Shown here one piece after another: positions 12,556-23,786 of a stretch of 64,000 nucleotides of DNA. The first letter of the stretch is position 1; each line of letters starts with the position of its first letter. The notes beneath the pieces are model-generated. The model was not told the DNA's origin and ran no database searches. It saw only the letters and a list, made by a program, of their open reading frames with translations. Source of the DNA: Usnea hakonensis (Eukaryota > Ascomycota > Lecanoromycetes > Lecanorales > Parmeliaceae); NCBI GenBank assembly GCA_013423325.1, contig BLJB01000058.1:1-64000 (forward strand), written 5' to 3'. Position numbers and translations under genes: made by a program.

Positions 12556-12876
12556 AAACACTTATAAGTCGCCCACGAACGCCTCGATTAGTTCCATCTA
12601 TCTTCTCATTTTCACCGACTCCATCACTCGCCTCGCCTCTCCCATACTCCATCTTATCCACAAGCACATCAATCAACCACCCAACCAACCAACCATCCTC
12701 CCAATCCCCAATCCCCAACGCACTCTCTAAACCCGCACCCTGCCCACACACAACCAAGAACCTCAAAACAAATCCCCCCTTTCCCTCCCCCCAAAACCCT
12801 CTCCCCCCACAACCAAGAGCCTCCAACCCTTTCCCCCCACAGTCCGCCCGCTGCCCCCGCACCCACCTCAGCCAAA

Positions 12877-12978
12877 AAATCTAAGCTCATCCCGGAGCTG
12901 GTTCTGGTGCGGCACTTCGACTTCGAGATGGCGGTCGAGGGGAAGGAGGGGAAGGAGTGGATGGTGTATTATGTATGA
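12877..12978 (+). pseudogene. Possible cytochrome P450 C-terminal relic
   Basis: The frame reads IPELVLVRHFDFEMAV, then KEWMVYYV, and then TGA where many fungal P450s have a Trp (the usual ...KEW......WFVK tail). No heme-binding FxxGxRxCxG motif or upstream exons can be found, so at most a terminal fragment is left. The call rests on a short similarity only. Confidence 0.25.
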
Positions 12979-13499
12979 CTGGGTCGTTAGGTGGGAGGGA
13001 GGGTGTTTGGAGGGAAGGGAAGGTGTGGAGGTGGAAGAGGGAGGGTGGGGGGGTGATTTGGGGATGGTGGACTGGGAGGGGTAGGGGAGGGTGGATGAGA
13101 AGAGGGGGAGGGGGATATATGGAACGTGGGATATAGGAATATGAAGTGGGGTTTCACTACATGGGCACCTTGGCGTGATGACGAACGTGATGCGCAATAT
13201 ATCGTCGACATTATCGTCTTCGTCGTTGGTTATTGCGGCTCTTCTACTCCTCCTTCCTTCCCTCTTCCCTCTCTCTCCCCCACCCCTTCCCCCTTCTCTT
13301 CCCCATCTGCACACACGGCATGCCTAAGTATCTCGTATCCTATATCCTATGCTTTCCTTTTCAATCAACGCAACCCCCCCTCGGCGTTCCCCCCCTCTTC
13401 CCAAAAAGAACTATGAATAGACAAATAAAAAGATATATAAGCCCAGCCACTCATCCATCCAGTATACTCTACCTAGAGTCTCTTGCTTAAAGGAAGTGC

Positions 13500-13534
13500 A
13501 GGAAGGAAGGAAGGAAGGAAGGAAGGAAGGAAGG
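13500..13534. repeat. GGAA tetranucleotide microsatellite
   Basis: About eight or nine perfect tandem GGAA units. It may be length-variable between isolates. Confidence 0.9.
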
Positions 13535-13630
13535 GACACCTCATCTCTGTGGGGAAAGGGGGGGGAAGGGTTGTAAAGGGGGAAATGTGTTCCTGGCGCT
13601 GCTATTATGCGTGCTCAATGCAGTTATTCA

Positions 13631-13658
13631 GTCACTCACTCACTCACTCACTCACTCA
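13631..13658. repeat. ACTC tetranucleotide microsatellite
   Basis: About seven perfect tandem TCAC/ACTC units, roughly 100 bp from the GGAA tract. Confidence 0.9.
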
Positions 13659-13959
13659 AGCAGTTGGAGGTATGCGAGCACCCGGTAGGAAAAATTGTAA
13701 AAAGGGGCAATAAGGGGCAACGGGGTGCCCACATATCTATTTCTATATAGATGTGTGTGTGCCATATAGGAAGGAGGGAGGGAGGAATGTGAAGGTATTG
13801 CTAGATATAAGAGGGAGAATGGAGTATATGGAATAGGGTGTTGTATTTCGTGGTTTATGAATTGAGGATTAGTTCGGGTATGTTTTATTTCTTTCGGGAT
13901 GCTTGGTGTTGTGTATAAAGTAAATGAGGGAGTTGTATCTATCTAGGTAAGGTATGTTG

Positions 13960-14092
13960 TACGGAGAGGGACACGCAAAGTCCAGAACGCCAAGGCTCCT
14001 TCGGATAACACCCTGCTAACAAAACCTGGGCCGCTTTCCGAAAGTAGGGTTAGGGCTTGTTCAGGACTATGCGTGTCCCCCTCCGTTCCGTA
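13960..14092. mobile_element. MITE-like element with 27-bp terminal inverted repeats
   Basis: The left arm, 13962-13988 (CGGAGAGGGACACGCAAAGT...), is the reverse complement of 14059-14085 with three mismatches over 27 bp. The interior of about 70 bp has no coding capacity. TA dinucleotides flank the extended termini (13960-13961 and 14091-14092), and the right end carries a 5-bp ACGGA slip. This fits a short non-autonomous DNA transposon of the TA-target type. The family is not identified. Confidence 0.6.
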
Positions 14093-14360
14093 TATATATC
14101 GCGCTGCCGCTGATGAGTGTGATGTGGCAAAGCTGGCGTTATAAGGAGAATCTGTTCAAGCCACTCCGCCAATAGAACTGATTACTCGTCCTAGATTTCT
14201 GAGGTTGTTTGCTTTGTCCAGGTCAGTCAAGGGTATAAGAGGGTTTAGCCCCTGTTCGGCAACAGTACATACCAAGACCGAGGTATACAAAATTATCTGT
14301 GAGGGATGGTTAGAAAATTTGGCGTTTGTGAGGAGATATGTGCTGTGGGACTTGCCAACG

Positions 14361-15537
14361 TTACGCGGTGCGCCTGTGTCCGGGTTCGAGTTTGTCGATA
14401 AAGTTCGACAATTGTTCCATTCTTTTGATTGAGTCAGCGTTGGTTGACCCTAGCCTTAAGTGTTTGTACCCACCATAGGAATTAAGACCGGCAACATCCT
14501 GCCTGTTGTTACCGATCCAAGTATGGTAGATCTGTATCATTCGCGTTAGGAGGTGGGTTCGATGCAAGAAATGAGCCAAGCCTAATGCTAACCTCGTGCG
14601 CCAAGGTGCTGTCAAATAGATAAAAACGATCAATCACCGCACCCGTCGGCGGCTGTTGGTACTGCCAGAACCGACTCGCCTTGGTTAGAAAATTATCGTC
14701 AAAGTCTCCCGTGTCCCGGTAGGCGGACGCCAAAGCGGCATCGAGGTACCACTGACAAATGATGATTTGATCTGGAATACCCGGTGCTCCGCCGCCGACT
14801 TTGACATTCCAAAATGTGAAGGCGGCCGGAACCTTGGCATTGCCTCGGTAGCCACTCCGGGTGTTGTTGCAGAGTAGAGTTTCAGGATCTGGGTTACTAT
14901 ATGACCCGTCAACTAAAAGAAGACGTTAGCAAATATGGTATGGCAACCTGAGAAAAGCAGAGGTGCAGAGAGAACGATGAAAGACTTACATATATTGTAC
15001 CACTCCAAAACTTGTCCTTGATCATCTTTTACAGCTTCCATATGGCCCATGCCACAAAAGATGATCTTGAATCAGATCAGCCTTGTTTCTCAACCCTTGA
15101 TCGAAGGCCGTGAGCGGACAACCCGCCAATGACAACGACAAACAAAACCACCCAACTCCACAACTCACCACGTCACCTGCCGCTGCTGTATCCACAGGGA
15201 CCTCGCCCGTCAAACCGGCCAGGCCAATGATGTCGTCTTCCCCAGTGCCCGTGCCCCCGACGATGGCTCGCGGCGCTGCGTAAGGGTCGTACGTAGCTGT
15301 GCCCGTACCGAACATCCACCGAACGAATCTATTTGTGTCCGGATTTGGGTTGGCGAGTGCGGCCTTTGTGCTCGCAGCGGATTCCATTACCAGCGTCATC
15401 TCGTCGCGCATGAAAGATGCCATTTTTGGGGCTAGACATGTTTGATGGAGGGCAAATTTGCCTCTTGCGCAGGCGAATTGGGACTTGTTGATGAGGAAGA
15501 CTTGGAGGAGAGTGATGGTGACTGAGAGCGATTTCAT
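14361..15537 (-). CDS. Secreted zinc metallopeptidase (HExxH, aspzincin-like)
   Basis: Four exons, complement(join(14361-14531, 14593-14912, 14990-15065, 15169-15537)), 311 residues. The N-terminus is a signal peptide (MKSLSVTITLLQVFLINKSQFACA). The catalytic zinc motif is assembled by splicing exon 3 (STLAHE) to exon 4 (IYHTW), giving HEIYH. Downstream DVAGLNSYGG and NADS boxes resemble the Asp ligand and YG region of fungal M35/LysMEP-like peptidases. Upstream conserved blocks include NRFVRWMFGTG, IIFCGMGHMEAV and QIIICQWYLDAAL. It is probably exported to degrade proteins outside the cell. The last ~25 residues after NADS are short for the family, so a further 3' intron may have been missed. 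Confidence 0.72.
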
Positions 15538-16235
15538 GATTGAGTTGAATTGTTGTAGGATGAAAGGGAGAGTATGAGGTTCGCAAAGGTGTATGGCTCA
15601 GTATTGATATGAATCCAATAGAATTGTATCGACCAAGGATTGCCCACTAAGGTACTCATCCCTTTAGTGTGACCCATGCTTTGGATAGGCGGTTATTCCA
15701 ACGCACTCAGCCTCGTACCTCCACGAGGTACGAACTGCGAGACTAATATGTGTGAGGCGGAGGTACGAGGTTATATTAAGGCCTATATTAATTGTATTGT
15801 ATTTAATTTAACTGTAATTAATTTAGTGCGTGCGGACGGGTAGGGATGCACAACCTTTTACGAGGTTTTTGATTGAAACCAACAAAGTCCAATCACACAA
15901 GCATTTAGTTTAAATTTAAAGAGGGTTTTTGAGCTTCTTTGCCACGTGAAGATGCCAAATGACAGTGTGATGCACGTCTGGGATTACAGATCCAACACAG
16001 TACTCCATACCCGTCTATCGGAATTACGGTTGGGATCCTTGAGGCTCGTACGTGAGAGCCACGCCGCTCTGATGATCCCTCGACCAGTCAGCGTATATTG
16101 ATATCATGATTGTCATATATTATACTGGTCGTAAGCTGCCTCTTTGTTGGTATGTGAGAGGACAATCTCGAATTCCTCAAGACATAGAATGTGCGAAATA
16201 GTCCGGCCTCAATCAACCAAGAAAGAAAGAGAACC
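15538..16235. other. Intergenic between divergent secreted-protein genes
   Basis: This is the shared promoter region of the metallopeptidase (minus) and the Ser/Thr-rich secreted protein (plus). It holds a strong hairpin (15711-15770, separate entry) and an AT-rich stretch at 15770-15830. No gene is seen. Confidence 0.5.
15711..15770. repeat. Inverted-repeat cluster built on CTCGTACCTC
   Basis: A perfect 9-bp stem, TCGTACCTC (15713-15721), pairs with GAGGTACGA (15725-15733) across a 3-nt loop. The alternative 12-bp arm CCTCGTACCTCC (15711-15722) pairs with 15759-15770. It could be a hairpin, a regulatory palindrome or the remnant of a small inverted-repeat element. Confidence 0.5.
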
Positions 16236-18451
16236 ATGGACAATATGAATCCTAAAACAACGATGATTTGGGCAACGATATGGATTTTGAGCACTGTCGC
16301 TGCGCTTGGCGATGCTCTGACAGCTTCATCGTCTTCAAGATTCTCTTCGACCACAAATTCTTCTTCAACCCACATTTGGAGTAATTCTACCAGCTTGGCT
16401 ACATCCCTGACCACCACGGTACACCTCTCCACCCCCACTTCAAAGAGCTTTTCCAAGCCACCTCTCGACGTCCATCTTGACGACGTTTCAGCCCATATAC
16501 GGAGTAATTCCACCAGTTTACCTGCATCCCTCACCAGCACAGTGCAACTTCCCGCCCACTCCCTAAACAGCTCTTCCAGGCCACGTCTCGACGTCCATCT
16601 TAACGACGTTTCAGCCCACACTTGGAGTAATTCAACCAGCTTACCTGCATCCCTCACCAGCACGGTGCAACTTCCCGCCCCCTCCTCAAATAGCTCTTCG
16701 AGGCCATCTCTCGGCGCCCATCTTGACGATGTTTCAGTGACAAACTCTCCTGCTACCTTAACGAACAACCCAGCTGGAGATGTTATCCTCACACTCTCAC
16801 AAGATTTCGCCAATGATATTGCGGACCGCCTCTCCTACGGAACATGTCCTGCTTACGATCCTAAACCCTCGAAGCCAATAATCGAAAAACGCCAGATTCT
16901 CGCAAGAAATCCATGCGCAGTTGCAAGGTCGAAGAAAGGCATCGCATCCATCGGCGGCGGAACCTCACTGTTCAGATCCCTTTTCAACTTGCCAAGAGCG
17001 TTCCCCACCCTGGTGAGCCCACTTGACATCGACGTACAGGATATAGCCTCGTATGTGAAGTTGGATCTACCGTCATGGTCATTGGTACCGGATGGGGTAA
17101 TCAATGCCACGGCGGAACTTTTCTATCTTATGACCTTGAAGCATGAAATGAACATTGGCGGATCCATAACCGTCAACACGATCCTGCACTACGACATTGC
17201 TCAATCGGGCAACCCAACCCCAACCATGACCTCATCTGTCTCATCTACGACTGCCTCGACCACCCAGACAGTGACTCGGACATGCCCGAGCAACACGTTC
17301 AAGAGCCCATCGCCAACAGCAGTAGTACGTTTTCTGAATATCCACATCTTCTCCACACACATGAAAGCTGACAGCTAAAGCCAATCTCCTGCAAGACCAA
17401 ACTGTGCAACGCCGCAGCAGGCGCAACGACATGTGGAATTGTCGGTAGCCCTTTCTAGGAACGTTCAGACCCTTCGTGATCCTTTGCTAATCGATGCTTA
17501 GGGTCCCTACTACAAATGCGACTGTCGTCCCTCGAAAACCTTCACGTTCGACTTTGTCGATTCGCCCGAAGGATGGGCCATGAAGCAGGCCGACTTCGCT
17601 GCAATCGCTGCCTACACCGCCATGCCGAGCTCCACCGCTGTACCCAGCTCCACCCCGCCACCCATTCCATTGACATGCCAATCAACTGGGACTTATCTCA
17701 TGCAATACGCCACCGCGACTTCCGCGGCAAGCGCATATTGCACGGGGATCGCGTACCGGGTGCCGCAAGGTTGGGCTCAAGTCGCGTGCGCCGTCCAGAA
17801 CAAGGACCCGCCCTACAAAGTCGGGTCATATCCCACTTGCGCCAACCAAGCGGACATCCGATTTCAGATCATTAACGACAACCGCGACACAGCGGCGTGC
17901 CAGGGTGCGTGGATTAAGAACAGATTTAGCGTTCAGGACTGTGTGCAGGCGTATATGACCGTGTTGAACCAATGTAAGTACAAAGGAAAGAGTCCTCCCC
18001 TTTCCCTCCCCATCATCTATCTTGTCGGTCGGTCAAAAACAAAGAACAAGAAAAGAAACCCCCCATCTCCCAACCTATGTACACAGAGACTAATCTTCTC
18101 CCCCCCCTCTACACAGGTAACCCGAAAGCCGGTTCCAACCAACTAGGCGGTTCCTACACCATCAACTGCCTCAGATACTGGATCCAACCCGACGCATTCT
18201 CCAACATGGAAGCCTGCCCCGTAGACGGCCAAGGCGGAAGCCGCTGCCAATACGGCTGGATCACACCGGGGAAATCCTGCTCGGCCCAGAACTGCATCGA
18301 TACGGGGTCAGTCTGCAAGGAGGGTCTTTACAATGACGAAGGCAGTTGCGACGAATCGTGTATTGGGGGCACGTGCTCGTATATGTATATTCCAGGGCAG
18401 TCCGGGACGTTTGGGGAGAGTGGGTATCAGTGTGGGGGCTGCCCTTCTTGA
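16236..18451 (+). CDS. Secreted Ser/Thr-rich protein with Cys-rich C-terminus, unknown function
   Basis: Four-exon model (16236-17324, 17381-17440, 17502-17973, 18117-18451), 651 residues. The ATG at 16236 has an ideal context (accATGG) and starts a signal peptide (TTMIWATIWILSTVAALGDA). Residues ~46-168 are three tandem 41-residue repeats (SNSTSLPASLTSTVQLPA type) encoded by a 123-bp minisatellite. A central region carries KRQ and a predicted globular part. Then comes GPYYKCDCRPSKTFTFDFVD, and a Cys-rich tail ends YQCGGCPS. Introns 1 and 3 have good donors (GTACGT, GTAAGT). Intron 2 uses a weak GTCGGT donor chosen only to keep frame, so that junction is uncertain. It is likely a cell-wall or secreted glycoprotein. 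Confidence 0.65.
16371..16739 (+). repeat. Coding minisatellite, three 123-bp units
   Basis: Units start at 16371, 16494 and 16617. Each encodes 41 residues with a conserved (W/R)SNSTSL...DVHLDDVSA frame. Spacing is exactly 123 bp, so copy-number change would not shift the reading frame. Confidence 0.85.
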
Positions 18452-18643
18452 GCCTCGTATAAGTATTTGTTTGCATGCTCGGCTGGCCAGTAAACAGCGC
18501 TACCACGTAGAAACAGTCTTTCCGGACGGACGGGACTGATAGTCTTCGTTCGCCGTAGAACTTCTGAGCAAATACTGTAGCTTTCCCTCCGCGATGGGGC
18601 AATCTTGACGCCTGACAATGAAAGGCTAGATGCACCTCGTGAA

Positions 18644-18680
<37 letters not shown>

Positions 18681-18884
18681 GGAAAGGCCGGAGAAAAAAC
18701 ATATCTATTTTCAAGAAGTGAAGAATCTACTGGTATGTTACAGTCTAGTCAACGATGCCAAATCAAGAAAAATAGCATACACCCCTCTCCGATCCACACC
18801 CCCCTTCCCCCCCCCTTCTATCATCCCCCCCGCATCCAGAACCCCCTCCCCTTCCCCCTTTCCCCACCCCCCCCCCCCACAAAC
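18452..18884. other. Convergent intergenic spacer with G- and C-homopolymers
   Basis: It lies between the 3' ends of two converging genes. It contains a 35-nt G run (18644-18678) and a C-rich block from 18780 to 18900. No gene. Confidence 0.7.
18644..18678. repeat. Poly(G) tract of 35
   Basis: An uninterrupted G homopolymer on the plus strand, directly visible. Its exact length is likely uncertain in any assembly. Confidence 0.85.
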
Positions 18885-19924
18885 CTAACAACTCCACCCC
18901 CCATCAATCTCGCTCGTAGCCCCATACTTACGTCCCGGTCCATAAGGCTCCACTTCGGGATCGACCAACGCGTCACGCTTGTAGCCCGCGTTATTCTGGA
19001 AGCAGCCTACGCTCAGCTGGATGGGATCCGTGCCGACGGTTATGGGGAGTTGGTTTTTGCTGCGGCATTCGGCTGGGCGGCTGGTGAGGACGGAAAGGGA
19101 AAGGGGGTGTTAGTGAGGGGGGTTTTTTCTTTGGTTTTGATGATACGGATGGAGGGCAGTGAAGGGCGTAAGCGAGGGAGGGGATTTTGATTGATGGATG
19201 GATGGATGGATGGATGGATTGACTTGAGAGATAATCAAGGAAAAAAAAAAGGGGGGTGCTTGACGTACGGAATCTCCATTTCGAATTCATTATACGCCCA
19301 AGTCAGATTCTCTTGCGGATGCGGCAGCACGGTGATGTCGTAGGGCAGTCTGGAGCCGAAATGTAAAGCGGGTTTGTTGAAGTTTTCGTTGCCGTTTTGG
19401 TCGAGCCAGCGGTATATGAGGCGGTCGGTTGGGGAGCCTAGGGCTACGCCGGCGCCTTCGGCGTCGTAGAGGGAGAATTGGAAACTGTGAGGGGGGTGGG
19501 TGTGAGGGAGATGGATGATTATGACGGTATTGTGCAGGAAGAGAGAAACGAAACGAAGTACTTACGCGCTATACCCCAACTGATCGGAAACCGAATACGT
19601 AAGATGGAATGTGCACCACCCGCCCACTTTCGGATTCGTGTTCAACAACGTCCCCGTTGTCGTTTTCAGACGGTTCGTGCTGCTGCTGCTGCTGTTACTG
19701 AATGTGGACAAGTTGCCCGGCTTCGTGTTCGCTTTCAGGCTGTATTCTGTGCTGCTGGATGTGGATGTGTTACCACGGCGACTGAGACTGAGATGATGGG
19801 TTTCAGGCGGGGATGGTGGTGAGGGCGGGAGTGGGAGTGGAAGTAGGGCAGCGGATGAGAGGGTGATGAGAGTGCTGTAGAAGATGAATGTGAGGAGGGT
19901 GTTTGGGGTGGATGGATGGCGCAT
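18885..19924 (-). CDS. Secreted protein of unknown function
   Basis: Three exons, complement(join(18885-19080, 19269-19484, 19566-19924)), 256 residues. The start at 19924 gives a signal peptide (LLTFIFYSTLITLSSAALLP) followed by a Ser/Thr-rich linker. A conserved-looking domain follows: GGWCTFHLTYSVSDQLGYSA, FQFSLYDAEGAGVALG, DRLIYRWLDQNGN and FEMEIPRPAECRSKNQ. Introns start GTAAGT and GTACGT. The 188-nt second intron contains a GGAT microsatellite. A GTAAGT inside the last exon (near 18930) could be a further donor, which would change the C-terminus from ...GPGRKYGATSE. I do not recognise the family. Confidence 0.6.
19193..19220. repeat. GGAT microsatellite inside an intron
   Basis: About six or seven GGAT units lie within the second intron of the minus-strand secreted-protein gene. 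Confidence 0.8.
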
Positions 19925-21643
19925 TTTGGTTTTGGTTTTTGGATTGATCTGCGTTGTTGGGGATAGGTGCTGGAGGTGAGTATGTATGTATGTATGTATG
20001 TATAAATGAAGGAAGATGATGGAAGGGGAGGAGAAATTCGAAGAAAGGGACGAGGTTGAGGTCTGGATGAGTACATTGTACCTTATGTATATTCGAAAGA
20101 GTAGTACCTTGACCAACGGGTACCTGAGCGTGCGCAGTCTTCCGTGTTGGCTTGACGTATTGAACGGTCCCAATTGTTTCATCTCTTGTCGTAATACTTT
20201 GGGTCCTTCGTTTCCGTGAAATTAAGACTTTCTCTGCCGTTCGTGTTTGTTGTAGCGGTTTGTTAGTCGCTACGTCATCGCACGTCATCGCATCAAGAGC
20301 GCTGTTTATCTTCGAAAGTAATTATGCGTATCAGACATCGCAGAGCGCGCTGTGCCCTCACAATTTTCCTTGCCCTGGCCCAACATTTCAGCAATAAAGG
20401 AGGCTTTTACTTTTCCGTGACAAGGACAACGCTTGGTTCCGCGGCATCGGCGCTTATTTCTGGTTAATGCCAATGGATGAATGGTGCTATCTGCCAAATA
20501 CGGTGCGAATGGACATGTTATGTACAAACTGGATGGACGTGGTTAAGAAAAGCTAGTATACGGTGGGTGGTTGAAGAGTGTTTGGGCAAGATGCGCGGCG
20601 GTCATGTACGCAAGTGAGCAAGGAAAGGCTGCAAGGAAGATGTTTATAGTGATGATGCATGCAGTGCAGGGAAAATGGCCTCTCACTCACGAACCGACCT
20701 TCCCCATCCATCTCAACTCACTCCCACCTCCTACGCCCAGCACTCCTCCCCTTCCTCCCTGGTGGATCATGTAACCCACCGCCCATAGCTAGCGATGTAC
20801 TTATCAGCGGCGCCGTTTCCTTCTTCGCTCGTCGGGCAACATTGATAGCAATAAGACTCACAGTCCTAATATCGCTATCGGACTAATATATATCTTTAAT
20901 ATATATCTAGACTGCTGATCAGCCAGAACGCATTTGTAGATGTAGACGGATTGTATTACACGTAGTCGTTGCAGATGTCGGCGAGGGAAGTATTGCCGGC
21001 CCAGTCACCGTAGAAGTCTGTATTGAACACCTAAGGTAGATCAGGTTCGAAGCCGACACGAGTATTGCGTACTTTGCGAAGCTTCTTCGCCGTGGCTGAT
21101 AGGCTGACAAGAAACGCAGGTGGCTGCCGTCTTTCTGCCTTGCGGGATACCTACCTAAAGTAATCCCTGAACGCCTCAGACCAAGGCTCCAGACCACCCT
21201 GATTCGATTCCAGCTTCTACCTGCAAATCCCTTCCTAAACATGACTGTAATTATCCATAATGATTACTAGTTCTATGAAAAACGCGATAGAAATTTAGTC
21301 GAGGGTCTTCACGAAACATTCTTTGAGGGAAAAACACTTGATTTGGTTCCTGTTCCTAGCAAGGCCGTTGGGAGGGATTTTTTCCTATTAACGACTAAAC
21401 GTCATAGAGCCTTATCGCTCATATCTCAAGACAGAGTAGCCTAGACAGATAGTATCATTTTCTGAGGCTGAGTATCTCTTTCCCTACCAATTTTGTGGGA
21501 GTGATGGGGCAGGACTGGGAGGCGCAGTCTTTCCGATCTTCCTTAGCGGCGGGAGCTAAGTGTGGCGCACCATTACCTAGCCACACCATTTCCCCAGCTT
21601 GAAAAGTAAGGTAACAAAGATCGTGAGATACACCATCGCTTTC
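19925..21643. other. Intergenic, no gene seen
   Basis: The left part is the promoter of the secreted-protein gene and includes a GTAT microsatellite at about 19980-20003. Open frames in 20.0-21.3 kb are short, overlapping and without introns or motifs. An AT-rich palindromic patch sits at 20880-20910. The right end is the 3' flank of the permease gene. Confidence 0.5.
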
Positions 21644-23786
21644 TCACTTTGCAACCACACCCACAGTCTGCACTTCCACCTGGTTACTAGAATCCCAACT
21701 ACTTCCTGGCCCACTTCTTGCTTCCCAGCAAAAATCTACAATTTCGAGGGCTTGGACATATTCGCCGTCCTCATGAACAATGACAGCCTCCCTGTCGACG
21801 ACCAGCACCTTACCGTCCTTGAAGTACCGCGGATACACGTGCTTAAAGACTAGGTAATACACCAAGCCCAGCATCAACATTCCCCATCCTACAGTTGGCA
21901 CGACATACCATTCCACTCCTGTCTTTGCCTTGGCGAACGGCGAACTGGATCTTGGTGGGATGAAGGTTGCAGCTAGCAGAAATGCGCTTACAGCTGTGTA
22001 AGTAATGGCGGCGGTGGGTCCACCCCAAGGTTTGAATCCGGCGTGGTTCGCCCAGGTATGGCGTTCGTCACTGAAGTAGCGAAGATGGAGCAAACCGCTG
22101 GCGACGAAGAACGCGACGAGGATAATGATAGTGTAACTGTACATGGGTACCAGAATTGCGTAAGCTACCGTGGGACTTAGAGGGGAGGTAGAAGCGACGA
22201 GCACCATTGACCACATCCAGTGGAGGAACAGGGCGGCTGCGGGACTTTGCTCCAGCTGGTAGGAGGGATCTTTCGAGGGCCCGATCCATTGCATAAGTCG
22301 ATTCCAGGGAGTGGTTGTACTGCTGGCAAAGAAGAGTGAGAAGGGGAGAACGCCTTCCTTGGCGATTTCTTGCTTGACTAGAGTAGAGGAGACAATGTTA
22401 GTCCTCACGCCGAGACGGGCCGAGAGATCGCGTACCTCTAGACGCGGTAAAAGTCATGACCACGATGTTCCCAAAAAGACAAAAAGCTATAATTCCAGAC
22501 ATGACGCGTGGAGCAAGATCGTTACCGAAGACTTGACCGAAAAACACGGTGGCCATGTCGAGATTTTCGTTCAATCGCAGATCCACAGACACAGCACACA
22601 GCTTTGGTATGGTCAGGTGTGTCCAAAAGAAGTGGCTATTGCACTCACATATGCGATGTTCACAAGTATAAACAGGACTACGACAAAACATTGAGCCGCA
22701 ATCGTTGACTTCGCAAAGGTCTTCTTTGGACGATATACCTCGCTCAGAACCTGTTGACTCAAAATCAGACCAACGCAGAGTTTAGCAAGATTTCCAGATC
22801 AATGACATACATAAAATGGCTGCTCATAACCACTAAAAGAATATACAATGAACAGGACTGATGCAGCGTAGCCAGCTGGGTCACCTGTCGCAAAGGCGAA
22901 CGACGAATGAGGATCAAAGTTCGACGTGACCTGGTGAGTTTTAGGGTTGATGGTTTGCCCATGAATGGGTCCATGACCAAATGAAGCTCCTGCAGAAGCC
23001 GCAAAGCCAATCATGACGATTGCCACAAGAATTAGACTTTTCAGCACCGCTAGTACGTTGCTCAGGATGATCCCACCTTTCCTCCATACAGCATGTAGCA
23101 GGCAAGCTGATGTCAAACAGACGACTGCTAGACCTCGGATGGTTGAGTCACGGCCTTCAATTCCTGCTGCATGGAGAATGTAGATACCGAAGACGACCGC
23201 ATTCCCGGAGAGGTTGCCCAAGATGACGTAAATCACACCAAACATGCAAGTTGTACGCATCTTCTTCGACTTGTAAATATACTCGAGCTAATTGGTATTA
23301 GAACCAACCAGTCCGAGCAATTTGCGGGCTGGAATCACTCACGTAGTTTTTCTCCCCTCCATTGCGCGGCACGCATTGGAGGGACTCTTCGCCTTGGCGA
23401 GACGTCTCTGTCTCCTGCCGGTTGATAAGTTCGAACTTAGGGACCGACAAGCCTAGCTCAAGCCAGATGAAAAGAGCTGTCATTGATACAACACCTCCAA
23501 GAGCCCATAGTAGCAACGATACGCCAACGCTGCCAGTAGTCTTTAGAACTATCGCCGGCGAAACGAAGATACCGGATCCTTGTCTGTCAGCGGAAAACCT
23601 TCGGCACGCCAAATGTAAGATTGACATACCGATACTGCGATTGAGAATGGTACAGGCAACGGTAAATCTACCAAGCTTTTGCGACTCTGCAGCATTGAGA
23701 ACAAGGACTTTGGTACCAGTAGGATCGGCTCCAATTTCTTGGATTGCATCGTCCACCTTCTTTTGGTCGTCAGCTTCCAAAGGCAT
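21644..23786 (-). CDS. Mup1-type methionine permease (LAT/APC amino-acid transporter)
   Basis: Six exons, complement(join(21644-22377, 22436-22601, 22649-22750, 22811-23287, 23343-23578, 23630-23786)), 623 residues, with consistent splice phases. After a ~45-residue cytosolic N-terminus, the first helix carries ILNRSIGSGIFVSPAIVL, formed across intron 1. This is the substrate-binding GSGIF of APC transporters. Then come GGEKNYLEYIYKSKK across intron 2, IVYSFSGYEQPFYVLSEVYRP across intron 3, and a VSGIIAFCLFGNIVVMTFTASR helix. About 12 helices in all. The GGVVSMTALFIWLELGLSVPKF and GGEKNYLEYIY boxes match fungal high-affinity methionine permeases. It should import methionine (or cysteine) at the plasma membrane. 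No lesion seen. Confidence 0.86.

Larger units (their letters stand above)
12556..14360. other. Low-complexity intergenic region
   Basis: 12.58-12.87 kb is C-rich and 12.93-13.11 kb is G-rich on the same strand, producing long spurious open frames. The region also holds a P450-like relic (12877-12978), GGAA and ACTC microsatellites and a MITE-like element (13960-14092), listed separately. No intact gene is supported. Confidence 0.55.

Noticed and set aside
12868..13314. Long open frames on both strands rich in Pro/Ser or Gly/Arg
   Set aside because: Produced by C-rich and G-rich low-complexity DNA; no ATG context, introns or conserved motifs.
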